Source: JACQAI01 sp035507915 (GTDB lineage Bacteria > Pseudomonadota > Alphaproteobacteria > Elsterales > Elsteraceae). Taken from it: 34,115 nucleotides of DNA. The position numbers and the translations under genes are program-made. The DNA lies in assembly GCA_035507915.1 (NCBI GenBank), contig DATJNS010000500.1:1-34115 (forward strand), in the 5' to 3' direction. The notes under the pieces are model-generated. The model saw nothing but the letters and a program-made list of their open reading frames with translations. It had not been told where the DNA came from and searched no databases. This document shows, one piece after another, positions 26,118 through 33,776 of the stretch. Each line of letters begins with the position of its first letter. Positions within the stretch are counted from its first letter, which is position 1.

Positions 26118-26765
26118 TCAGGCGAGGCGGTCGCGGCGCTCGGCGGCGGCGATCGCGAGGTCGTGCATCAGGTAGGCGAGCCGGCTGCGGCACCACGGCT
26201 GGCCCGACTGGGCGTCGTAGTCGCGCGGCAGGGCGTAGCCGGCCGGCACATGGGCATCCAACCCGAAGCGTCGCGCGGTGTCGGTGCAGCGTCGCGCGTG
26301 ATCGGCGAAGGCGACGATGCCGACGACGCCGAGCCGCGCCGGATCGCCGGCCTCACGCACGATCTGCTCGATCACGCCGGACGTGCTGAGATAGCGCGGC
26401 TCGGCCCGCTCGTCGCGCGCCGGATGGACCGCGGTGACGAGCGCGGCCGGGACGCGCGCGCCGATCGCCTCGGCGACTTCCCATTGCGCGATGATGCGCG
26501 CGCCCGACTGCGCGTGCAGCCGCACCGCGATGTCGGCCAGCGCCTCGTTGACCGGCCCCGGCAGACGGTTGCCGTTCGCCAGCATGCGGTTGCCGAACGT
26601 GAAGCCGAGGATGGTCGCGATCCGGCCGGGCTCGATCGTGCGGGCGTGCCAGGTCAGCGCGTCGTCGCGCAGGATCTCGGCGAGCTGGCGGGCGCTCGCC
26701 GCGTCGCCCAGCTCCTGGGCGAGGTGCGCCACGATCGCGGCGAACACGTCGTCGGACAGCGCCAT
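26118..26765 (-). CDS. Unknown protein, possibly remote DUF218/YdcF-like
   Basis: This 215-residue soluble protein is not firmly recognised. ATG 26765 has AGGAG 9 nt upstream. It has an N-terminal helical part (DDVFAAIVAHLAQELG), then NEALADIAVRLHAQSGARIIAQWEVAEAIG and, after a short linker, YLSTSGVIEQIVREAGD. The later segment LGVVGIVAFADHARRCTDTARRFGLD and the layout recall the DUF218 (YdcF) fold, where a helix with an H/R pair follows a beta strand. This likeness is weak and the call is an inference. It is divergent from the sugar-type ABC operon. Its start was chosen over the longer ATG at 26798 because of the Shine-Dalgarno sequence. Confidence 0.7.
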   Translation of the reverse strand: MALSDDVFAAIVAHLAQELGDAASARQLAEILRDDALTWHARTIEPGRIATILGFTFGNRMLANGNRLPGPVNEALADIAVRLHAQSGARIIAQWEVAEAIGARVPAALVTAVHPARDERAEPRYLSTSGVIEQIVREAGDPARLGVVGIVAFADHARRCTDTARRFGLDAHVPAGYALPRDYDAQSGQPWCRSRLAYLMHDLAIAAAERRDRLA

Positions 26766-26851
26766 CGCGTCATGCTCCTGATGTCGCCGGGCCAGCATGG
26801 CGCAACGCCGCGCGCGTCTGCAACCGCGCCGCGCCGCGACGGATCGAAGCG

Positions 26852-26880
26852 TTGTCAGCCCGGAGTCGCTCTGTCAGGAT
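26852..26880 (+). promoter_or_regulatory. Possible promoter of the sugar-type ABC operon
   Basis: TTGTCA (26852-26857) and CAGGAT (26875-26880) are 17 bp apart. TGTCAG occurs twice (26853-26858 and 26872-26877) in direct orientation, overlapping both hexamers. It lies about 50-75 bp upstream of the binding-protein start codon. Moderate to weak evidence. Confidence 0.35.
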
Positions 26881-26926
26881 CGATCGCAACGCGCGCCAAG
26901 CGCAGCACGCCACGGGGGATGGAGAC

Positions 26927-28273
26927 ATGACGACACGGTGGCACATGCGCCGGCGCGATTTCCTGGGCGCGAGCGCGCTCGCCGCGGGCTCGCTCCTGGT
27001 GTTGCCCGGCAAGGCGCCGGCGCAGGGCGGCGCGAAGCCGCTCGCGGGCACGACCTTGAACGTGTCGTGCTGGAGCTCGTCCTATCCGAAGTATCTCGCC
27101 GACTACATCCCGGAGTTCGAGCAGGCGACCGGCGCCAAAGTCAACTACGAGACGCCGTCGTTTCCGATCTACAACCAGCGCATCGACATCGAGCTGTCGA
27201 CCCAGGGCTCGGCGTACGACGTGCTCAACGTCACGTTCATCTACTCGGGTCGCTGGATCGGCGCCGGTTGGTTCGCGCCGCTCGACGACTACATCAAGGA
27301 TCCCAAGAAGACCCCGGCGGACTGGGGCGGCGACGACTTCCTGCCCGGCGCGACCGCCGCGCTCAGGGACAAGACCGGCCGGCTCTACGGCATCCCGTGG
27401 ATCGCCGACATCTTCATGGCGGGCGCCGCGCGCTACGACCTGATCGAGCAGGCCGGCAAGCGGATGCCCGACACCTTCGACGAGGTGCTCGACGTGTGCA
27501 AGGCGGTCAACCGCAAAAGCGGCGTGCCCGCCTATCTCGCCGAGAACCATTACGGCTGGACCTTCATTCCCTGGCTGCAGGGCTTCGGCGGCGACGTCTT
27601 CCGCGCGCCGCCCGACGACCTGATGCCGGTGCTCGACAGCCCGGAGGCCGCCCATGCCGCGGAGTTCTACGCCAACCTCTTGCGCACCTACGGGCCCGAC
27701 GGCGCGATCTCCTACACCTACGACCAGGTGAACGCGACCTTGAAGCAGGGGCGCGTCAACTACTCGACCAACAACGAGGCGTTCCTGGTGCAGATGGGCG
27801 ATCCCGACAGCAAGGTCGCGAAGACCTGCAACTTCGCCATGTTCCCCGCCGGACCGAAGGGCCGCTTCCCGGGTGTCGCGACCCACGGCTGGGGGATTCC
27901 GGTCGGCTCCAAGAACAAGGACGCCGCCTGGGAGTTCATCAAATGGGCGATGTCCAAGGAGATGACGCGCCGCATGATCGTCGAGAAGAACTACAGCTCG
28001 ATCACGCGTCGCTCGCTGATCGAAGGGCCGGAGCTCAAGGGCAAGATGCAGATCAACGGCCACGACGTGTCGAAGATCTATCTCGACACCATCGATCTGG
28101 GCTCGAAGGGCTACATGAAATACCGCACCGTGCCGGTCTACCCGCAGGTCGACAAGGAGATCGACATCGCGATCCAGAAGATCGCCTCGCAGCAGATGTC
28201 GGCCAAGGAAGCGATGAAGCAGGCGCAGGAGAACTCGATCACCCAGCTCCAGCGGTCCGGCGTCAAGCTCTGA
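26927..28273 (+). CDS. Sugar-type ABC transporter substrate-binding protein, Tat-exported
   Basis: Periplasmic binding protein of the MalE/UgpB (type 1 extracellular solute-binding) class, 448 residues from ATG 26927 with GGAG upstream. The signal peptide carries RRRDFLGASALAAGSLLVLP, a twin-arginine motif, so it is probably exported folded. The mature start is about GAKPLAGTTLNVSCWSSS, then FEQATGAKVNYET. GVATHGWGIPVGSKNKDAAWEFIKWAMS is the usual C-lobe feature. It is the first gene of a three-gene operon with two permeases. No ATPase gene is beside it, so a shared MsmK/UgpC-type ATPase elsewhere is likely. The ligand could be a sugar, polyol or related compound. Confidence 0.9.
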   Translation: MTTRWHMRRRDFLGASALAAGSLLVLPGKAPAQGGAKPLAGTTLNVSCWSSSYPKYLADYIPEFEQATGAKVNYETPSFPIYNQRIDIELSTQGSAYDVLNVTFIYSGRWIGAGWFAPLDDYIKDPKKTPADWGGDDFLPGATAALRDKTGRLYGIPWIADIFMAGAARYDLIEQAGKRMPDTFDEVLDVCKAVNRKSGVPAYLAENHYGWTFIPWLQGFGGDVFRAPPDDLMPVLDSPEAAHAAEFYANLLRTYGPDGAISYTYDQVNATLKQGRVNYSTNNEAFLVQMGDPDSKVAKTCNFAMFPAGPKGRFPGVATHGWGIPVGSKNKDAAWEFIKWAMSKEMTRRMIVEKNYSSITRRSLIEGPELKGKMQINGHDVSKIYLDTIDLGSKGYMKYRTVPVYPQVDKEIDIAIQKIASQQMSAKEAMKQAQENSITQLQRSGVKL

Positions 28274-28282
28274 CCTGACGGC

Positions 28283-29221
28283 GTGGCCACGCACTCGCTC
28301 GCGGAACCGTCTCGGCGCGCCCGCCGCGCAGCGGCCAGTTGGGAGGCTCAACGCAGGCGCGGCTTCGCGCTCGGGCTGGCGCCAGCGCTGCTCGTGCTGG
28401 CCGCGATCACGCTCGGGCCGACGCTCTATCTGCTGGTCACCAGCCTGACGCCGCTAAGCCTGGTCAACCCGCGCACGGCATACGACTTCTCCGACCCGAC
28501 GCAGAACTACCGCGCGGCCTTCGTCGATCCGCGCTTCCTCAATTCGGTGTGGGTGCAGGTCAAGCTGTCGATCGCGACCGTCGTGCTGCAGCTCCTGGTC
28601 GGGCTCGGCGTCGCGCTGCTGCTCAACATGCGCTCGCGCTTCCTCGAGGCCGTGCGCACCGCCTTCTTGATCCCGATGGTGCTGCCGCCGATCGTCGTCG
28701 CGATCATCTGGAAGATCATGTACGTGACCGACGTGAGCCCGCTGCATCGCGCGCTCGCGTTCATCGGGTTGCCGGTCAGCTCGCTGATCTCCAACGCCGA
28801 CACCGCGCTGTGGGCGATCGCGGCGGCCGACACTTGGGAGTGGTTCCCGTTCACCATGCTGATGGTGCTGGCGGCGCTGCAGATGATCCCCGACGAGCCG
28901 ATCGAGGCGGCGAAGATCGACGGGGCAGGGCGCCTGCAGCTGTTCTGGTACGTCCTGCTGCCCTACATCCAGCCCACCCTGGTGGTCGCCGGGCTGTTCC
29001 GCCTGATCGACAGCGTCAAGGCCTTCCCGCTGATCTACGTGCTGACCAACGGCGGCCCCGGCACGGTGACGGAGGTCACCAACTACTACGCGTTCGTCCA
29101 GGCGCTGAACTTCTCGTTCTGGGGCTACAGCAGCGCGATCGCGACCTTGATGGTCGCCGGTGTGCTGCTGCTCAGCTGGATCATCGGCCGGCTGGGCGCC
29201 GATCGGCGGCTCGATGATTAG
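28283..29221 (+). CDS. Sugar-type ABC transporter permease (MalF/UgpA-like)
   Basis: Inner-membrane permease of 312 residues with six membrane segments. The N-terminal cytoplasmic tail is rich in Arg. The EAA motif for ATPase contact is IEAAKIDGAGRLQLFWYVLLP (near residues 210-231), followed by an NGGPGTVTEV loop and a last helix. It starts at GTG 28283, 9 nt after the binding-protein stop, without a Shine-Dalgarno sequence. It ends GAT-GAT-TAG, overlapping the next start codon by 8 nt, so translation is coupled. The family call is firm, the substrate unknown. Confidence 0.9.
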   Translation: MATHSLAEPSRRARRAAASWEAQRRRGFALGLAPALLVLAAITLGPTLYLLVTSLTPLSLVNPRTAYDFSDPTQNYRAAFVDPRFLNSVWVQVKLSIATVVLQLLVGLGVALLLNMRSRFLEAVRTAFLIPMVLPPIVVAIIWKIMYVTDVSPLHRALAFIGLPVSSLISNADTALWAIAAADTWEWFPFTMLMVLAALQMIPDEPIEAAKIDGAGRLQLFWYVLLPYIQPTLVVAGLFRLIDSVKAFPLIYVLTNGGPGTVTEVTNYYAFVQALNFSFWGYSSAIATLMVAGVLLLSWIIGRLGADRRLDD

Positions 29222-30062
29222 CGCGGCGGCGGGAGTCGCGCGGATCGCGCGCGAGCGGCGGGGGCGGCGGGTGCTGCTGCTCGTCGCCGTCGCGACCCTG
29301 CTCGTGGTCGTGCTGTTCCCGTTCGCCTGGATGGTGCAGATGTCGTTCCGCACCAGCGACGACATCTTCGGCTACGACCTCCTGTTCGCGCCGACCCTCG
29401 AGAACTACCGCGCCCTGTGGGTCGGCACGTTCCCGGGCTCGTTCGTCAACAGCGTCGCGGCGGGCACCATCTCGACCGCGCTCTCGCTGCTGATCGGCGT
29501 GCCGGCGGCCTATTCCCTGTCGCGCTGGCGATTCCGCTCGCGCCGCGGGGTGGCGCTGTGGATCCTCGCGACGCGCATGGCGCCGCCGATCGCCTTCACG
29601 ATCCCGTTCTTCCTGGCCTATCGCTATGTCGGGCTGCTCGACACGATCGCCGGGCTGGTCGTCATCTACATGACCTTCAACCTCGCGCTGGTCGTGTGGA
29701 TGATGCAATCGTTCTTCGACGGCGTGCCGCGCGCGCTCGAGGAGGCGGCGTGGATCGACGGCTGCGGCGTGTGGGGCGCATTCCGGCGCATCGCCCTGCC
29801 GCTGGCGGCGCCCGGCCTCGCCGCCACCGCGGTGCTGTGCTTCATCTTCTCGTGGAACGACTTCTTCTACGCCCTGATCCTGACGCGCACCAACGCCATG
29901 ACGGCGCCGGTCGCGATCGTCAACTTCATGCAGTACGAGGGCTGGGAGTGGGGCAAGATCGCCGCCGGCGGCACGCTCGTCATGCTGCCGGTCGTCGTCT
30001 TCACCTTCTTCGTGCGCGCCTATCTGGTGCGCGGGCTGACCGCCGGCGGCGTCAAGGACTGA
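29214..30062 (+). CDS. Sugar-type ABC transporter permease (MalG/UgpE-like)
   Basis: Second permease of the operon, 282 residues from ATG 29214, which overlaps the end of the first permease. It has six membrane segments and a MalG-type EAA motif, LEEAAWIDGCGVWGAFRRIALP, near residues 178-199. PFAWMVQMSFRTSDDIFG and FAPTLENYRALW are typical N-terminal features. A longer in-frame start at 29160 would overlap the first permease by 62 nt and is not preferred. It ends 10 nt before the stop codon of the convergent 535-residue gene. Confidence 0.9.
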   Translation: MISAAAGVARIARERRGRRVLLLVAVATLLVVVLFPFAWMVQMSFRTSDDIFGYDLLFAPTLENYRALWVGTFPGSFVNSVAAGTISTALSLLIGVPAAYSLSRWRFRSRRGVALWILATRMAPPIAFTIPFFLAYRYVGLLDTIAGLVVIYMTFNLALVVWMMQSFFDGVPRALEEAAWIDGCGVWGAFRRIALPLAAPGLAATAVLCFIFSWNDFFYALILTRTNAMTAPVAIVNFMQYEGWEWGKIAAGGTLVMLPVVVFTFFVRAYLVRGLTAGGVKD

Positions 30063-30072
30063 GGCGGCGCTG

Positions 30073-31680
30073 CTACTGCAGCGAGGCGACGCCCATCGCG
30101 ACGCCGAAGCGGCGGGCGCAATCGAGCGGATCGCCGTACTTGCGGTGGACGGCCGTGTGCTGGACGCAGGCGTAGAGCAGACGATCGCGGTCCCAGCCCC
30201 GGTTCTTGCCGTAGTCCTCGAGCAGACACTGGGCGATTTCCTGGTTGTGCGGGTCGTTGCCGAGACGCGTCGCCGCGAGCGCTAGGCGCTTCACCAGCGG
30301 TGCGCGGTCGGCGCCGCTCGCGCAATACGCCCGGGTCAGGCCGAGCCCCTGCGGACCGTCGAGCGCGATCACCGCCGCCTCGATGCGGTCGAGCAGCTGC
30401 GCGCTCGACAGCCTGTCGGCACCCGCGACGGCGGCGAACTCGGGCGCCTTGAGGTCGCCCATGTTGCGCTGATGTCGCGCCGCCTGGTTGAGGTAGGAGG
30501 TCACGACGTAGAGCAGCTTGACGCGTTGCGGATGATCGAACGTGTCGAAGAACCAGCCCAGCGTGTTGCAATACTCGTAGCAGTGCTGCGACAGCGAGAA
30601 GTTGGTGTTGATCGTGGTCTCGAGCACGACGCGCGCGGCGCCCAGCTGGATCGCGTCGACGATGTCGCGCAGCCGCTTGCCGGCGAGCAGCAGCTCGGTC
30701 AGCCGGTCGATGTAGGCGGGCTCGGGCTGGTTGAGAACGACGTCGAGAAACGCCTCGCCCTCCTCGGCCGTCAGCGGCTCGGCGTTGGCGAGCAGCGCGC
30801 GCTCGCGCTCGGTGGTGCCCTTGTAGGGGATCGCCATGATGGGCTGCTGCTCGATCCGCGCCGTGATGACGTTGCCGGCCATCTCGTAGGTCGAGTACCA
30901 GCGCGGGCCGACGGCGATGTCGAGCGCGCCGGCGTAGAGCACGTCGTGCGCGTTCTCCCAGCCGAGCGCGTCGCCGAGCTCGACGGTGGCGCGCGCGCGG
31001 AACGCCTTGTGGCCGGTCGTGTAGGAGCGGTTCAGGAACGAGCGGTCCTGCACGTCGATCAGTCCGGCGAAGCACAGCTCGGCGAGCGCAGCCCGACGCT
31101 CGGCCGGGTTCTGCATCAGGCCGAGAAACGCGCGGTAGGCGTCCATCACCTGGCCGCGATGGACCAGGGTCATCCACTGGCCGAGACGCTCTTGCAGGCT
31201 GCCCTCGAGCTGCTGCGGCTCGGCGTCGGGCCAGTAGACCACCGGCATCGGCGCCGGCCCGGTGTGCTTCTCGCCGCGTCGAGAGTAGTGGCCGGGCGCC
31301 TTGTAGATCTTCTGGTTCCAGATATCGAGGCCGGTCGGGATGTACCAGATCGTCTGCGCGACCGGCAGGCCGGCGGCCTCGTCGGGCATCAGCTTGGCGA
31401 GGTGCAGCGCCGCACGCGCGCTCAGCAGGCAGTGGTCGTTGTTGACGAAGTTGACGAAGCCCTCGTCGATGCGCTCGTGGTAGGGCACGTGGGTGTAGGG
31501 CGCGTGGATGCGCACCGCCTCGGCGAGGATCTCGGTCTGCGGCCGGCCGCGCTTCAGGAGCTCGTAGTAGACCTCGCTCGCGCCGACCTGATCGCGCGCG
31601 ATGATGCGCTCCTCGAGCTTCGCGTAGAGCGCCGCGGGTTTGCTCTCGCCGCGGGCCTTGAGTGCAGCTTGCGCGGGCAT
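30073..31680 (-). CDS. Conserved-looking 535-residue protein of unknown function
   Basis: Not recognised. The 535-residue product is soluble, mostly helical, with no signal peptide and no membrane segment. It is rich in His and Cys positions: H59, H64, H68 and H83 in HAPYTHVPYHERID to NNDHCLL; H245-D246 in WENAHDVLYAGA; H366 in LSQHCYEYCNTLGWFFDTFDH; and H508 and H512 near the end. Clustered helix-borne His/Glu/Cys residues suggest a metal- or heme-binding helical oxidoreductase (Rieske-associated or questin-oxidase-like C-terminal domains come to mind), but this is speculative. ATG 31680 is preceded on the minus strand by GGAGGAAGCGGC, a good ribosome-binding site. It is convergent with the ABC permeases; its upstream neighbour on the same strand is a metallo-beta-lactamase-fold gene. 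Confidence 0.85.
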   Translation of the reverse strand: MPAQAALKARGESKPAALYAKLEERIIARDQVGASEVYYELLKRGRPQTEILAEAVRIHAPYTHVPYHERIDEGFVNFVNNDHCLLSARAALHLAKLMPDEAAGLPVAQTIWYIPTGLDIWNQKIYKAPGHYSRRGEKHTGPAPMPVVYWPDAEPQQLEGSLQERLGQWMTLVHRGQVMDAYRAFLGLMQNPAERRAALAELCFAGLIDVQDRSFLNRSYTTGHKAFRARATVELGDALGWENAHDVLYAGALDIAVGPRWYSTYEMAGNVITARIEQQPIMAIPYKGTTERERALLANAEPLTAEEGEAFLDVVLNQPEPAYIDRLTELLLAGKRLRDIVDAIQLGAARVVLETTINTNFSLSQHCYEYCNTLGWFFDTFDHPQRVKLLYVVTSYLNQAARHQRNMGDLKAPEFAAVAGADRLSSAQLLDRIEAAVIALDGPQGLGLTRAYCASGADRAPLVKRLALAATRLGNDPHNQEIAQCLLEDYGKNRGWDRDRLLYACVQHTAVHRKYGDPLDCARRFGVAMGVASLQ

Positions 31681-31770
31681 GCCGCTTCCTCCGTCAATTT
31701 GCAGGCTTTTCGTGCCTTCCTAGGAGGATAGGGCGATCGCGCCCGGCCTGCAACGCCGCGGCCGCGAGGC

Positions 31771-32763
31771 TCAGCCGGGGGGCGCGCCGGCCTTGCGCTC
31801 GAAATAGGCGCGCGCCATCTGGCCGCGCACCTTCATGACGTCGGGGGCGGCGGTCGCGCCGCGGAAGTCGCGGTAGCACGCGGCGACGTTGACGATCACG
31901 CGCTCGGGGTCGATCCAGCTGGCGTAGCGGCCGTCCTTCGCCAGCAACGGCGCGATGTCCCGCGTCGCGGCGATCTCGTCGAGGCCGGCATCGAAGCGCG
32001 TGCGGGCTTCGGCGAGCAGGTGCTCGAAGTAGCCCTTCACGGCGCGGATGCCGGCCTTGTCGGTGATCGGCCCGTGGCCCGGCACCACGGTCTCGACGTC
32101 GAGCCCGAGCATCAGGTCGCACGCCTTGATCCAGTTGGCGACCGGCCCGGCCCACACCAGCGGGTGGCCCTCGATGAACAGCATGTCGCCGGTGAACAAG
32201 GTGCGGTCGGCCGGCACGTGGACGATCACGTCGCCGCGCGTGTGCGCCGGCCCGACCTCGATCAGGCGCACCTCTTTGGCGCCGACGCGCACGCTCAGCG
32301 TGCCGTCGAACCGGCGCGTCGGCAGGGTCAGCGTGATGCCCTCCCACTCGAAGCGGCTGCCCATCACCTCGTGGAAGAAGGCGCCCGCCTCGCCGAACTT
32401 GCGCCAGTCGCGCCGGATCGAGCCGGGCGCCAGCGGCTCGCCCTGCTCGCGCATCTCCTCGTAGCACGCGGTCGACGCGATGATCTCGGCGCCGCCGACG
32501 AGCTGGTTGCCGTAGGTGTGGTCGCCGTTCGCGTGGGTGTTGACCAAGGTGTCGATCGCGGCGGCCGCCGGCGTGGCGGCGCGCATCGCCGTCAGCATCT
32601 CGCGCGTCAGCTTGAGGTCGAACAGCGTGTCGACCAGCAGGCTCGCGCGTCCATCGACCACCAGCCCGGCGTTGCTCCAGCCCCAGCTGCCGTCCGGCTG
32701 CAGGTACGCGAAGCACCCGTTGCCCAGATCGTGCAGCCCCTTGGTGTACCGAAATTTCGGCAT
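31771..32763 (-). CDS. Metallo-beta-lactamase-fold hydrolase with HxNxDH motif
   Basis: The 330-residue MBL-fold protein starts at ATG 32763 (MPKFRYTKG). A start at 32850 would translate the GC-rich repeat and is rejected. The metal motif is NTHANGDHTYGN: H77, N79, D81 and H82. The canonical second histidine of HxHxDH is N79, as in the SoxH/quinoprotein-relay MBL subgroup. Further ligands are the H of GPAHTRGD, the D of FTGDMLF, and the H of VPGHGPITD. The C-terminal domain is helical. The substrate is unknown. It is divergent from the second MBL gene over 124 bp that includes a large palindrome. Confidence 0.9.
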   Translation of the reverse strand: MPKFRYTKGLHDLGNGCFAYLQPDGSWGWSNAGLVVDGRASLLVDTLFDLKLTREMLTAMRAATPAAAAIDTLVNTHANGDHTYGNQLVGGAEIIASTACYEEMREQGEPLAPGSIRRDWRKFGEAGAFFHEVMGSRFEWEGITLTLPTRRFDGTLSVRVGAKEVRLIEVGPAHTRGDVIVHVPADRTLFTGDMLFIEGHPLVWAGPVANWIKACDLMLGLDVETVVPGHGPITDKAGIRAVKGYFEHLLAEARTRFDAGLDEIAATRDIAPLLAKDGRYASWIDPERVIVNVAACYRDFRGATAAPDVMKVRGQMARAYFERKAGAPPG

Positions 32764-32774
32764 GTCGCACTTTA

Positions 32775-32833
32775 CCCCCCACCCCACCCTCCCCCTCAAG
32801 GGGGGAGGGGGTGGCCGGCGAGGGGTGGGGGGT
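32775..32833. repeat. Large GC-rich palindromic element
   Basis: The outer arms CCCCCCACCCC (from 32775) and GGGGTGGGGGG (ending 32832) are perfectly complementary. The inner segment CCCTCCCCCTCAAGG/GGGGAGGGGG is also self-complementary, giving a nested structure of about 59 bp. The left half is nearly identical in pattern to the copies at 10578-10614 and 10949-10993. It sits between two divergent start codons, 12 bp from one MBL gene. Confidence 0.7.
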
Positions 32834-32866
32834 GTCGCGCCGCGGTGCAATCACACTATGATGAGC

Positions 32867-32876
32867 GCGTTAACGC
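32867..32876. promoter_or_regulatory. Short palindrome before second MBL gene
   Basis: GCGTTAACGC is a perfect 10-bp palindrome that touches the Shine-Dalgarno sequence AGGAGG (32877-32882) of the following gene. It could be a regulator site or chance; weak evidence. Confidence 0.25.
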
Positions 32877-32887
32877 AGGAGGCGGCG

Positions 32888-33763
32888 ATGGGCACCAGAT
32901 ACGATGTCGGCGGGCTGCAGGTCGATCGGATCATCGAGATGGAGCGGCCCTATATCGAGCCGACCGCGTTCTTCCCGACCACGCCGCAGTCGGTGTTCGA
33001 CGAGAACCGCGCGTGGCTCGAGGAGATCGGCGCGATCGACAAGGCCACCGGCAACCTGGTGCTGTGCTTCCAGTCGCACGTCGTGCGCACCAAGCACCAC
33101 ACCATCCTGGTCGACGCCTGCATCGGCAACCACAAGGACCGGCCGGGCCGTCCGCTCTGGCACATGAAGAGCGACGACACCTACATGAAGCAGCTCTCCG
33201 CCGTCGGCCTGTCGGTCGGCGACATCGACTTCGTGATGTGCACCCACATGCACGTCGACCACGTCGGCTGGAACACCCGGCTGGAGAACGGCCGTTGGGT
33301 CCCGACCTTTCCGAAGGCGCGCTACCTGTTCTCCAAGAAGGAGTACGACTACTGGGTCGCCGAGCACGCCAAGACGCCCAGCCCGCCGATCGCCGACAGC
33401 GTGATCCCGATCGTCGAGGCCAAGCGCGCCGACTTCATCACCAGCGACCATTCGGTCGACGACAACGTGACCTTGCTGCCGACGCCGGGCCACACGCCCG
33501 ATCACTACGCCGTCATGCTGGGCAAGGGCGGCAAGGACGGCATCATCACGGGCGACCTGATGCACTCGCCGATCCAGGTGCGCATTCCCGAGCTGGGATC
33601 GCGCCCCGACTACGATCCGAAGCAGGCCGCAACGACGCGCCGCGCCTTCCTCGGGCGGCTGTGCGACACGCCGACCTTGTGCCTCACGGCGCACTTCCCG
33701 TCGCCGTCGACCGGGCGGATCACACGCTGGGGCGACGGCTTCCGCTACACGCCCGTGGCATAG
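32888..33763 (+). CDS. Metallo-beta-lactamase-fold hydrolase (lactonase-like)
   Basis: The 291-residue MBL-fold protein starts at ATG 32888, 5 nt after AGGAGG. The motif HMHVDH spans H120-H125 in CTHMHVDHVGWN, with further ligands H202 (PTPGHTPDH), D223 (ITGDLMH) and H269 (TAHFPSPSTGRI). This set is typical of the N-acyl-homoserine-lactonase-like MBL subgroup, in which a lactone or ester is hydrolysed; the specific substrate is unknown. It lies 13 nt before a truncated amidohydrolase gene on the same strand and is probably cotranscribed with it. It is divergent from the other MBL gene. Confidence 0.91.
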   Translation: MGTRYDVGGLQVDRIIEMERPYIEPTAFFPTTPQSVFDENRAWLEEIGAIDKATGNLVLCFQSHVVRTKHHTILVDACIGNHKDRPGRPLWHMKSDDTYMKQLSAVGLSVGDIDFVMCTHMHVDHVGWNTRLENGRWVPTFPKARYLFSKKEYDYWVAEHAKTPSPPIADSVIPIVEAKRADFITSDHSVDDNVTLLPTPGHTPDHYAVMLGKGGKDGIITGDLMHSPIQVRIPELGSRPDYDPKQAATTRRAFLGRLCDTPTLCLTAHFPSPSTGRITRWGDGFRYTPVA

Positions 33764-33776
33764 CGGGAGACGCGCC

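Noticed and set aside
32764..32850. Longer start of the HxNxDH MBL gene
   Set aside because: It reads through the palindromic repeat as a Pro/Arg-rich stretch; the family-like start is MPKFRYTKG at 32763.
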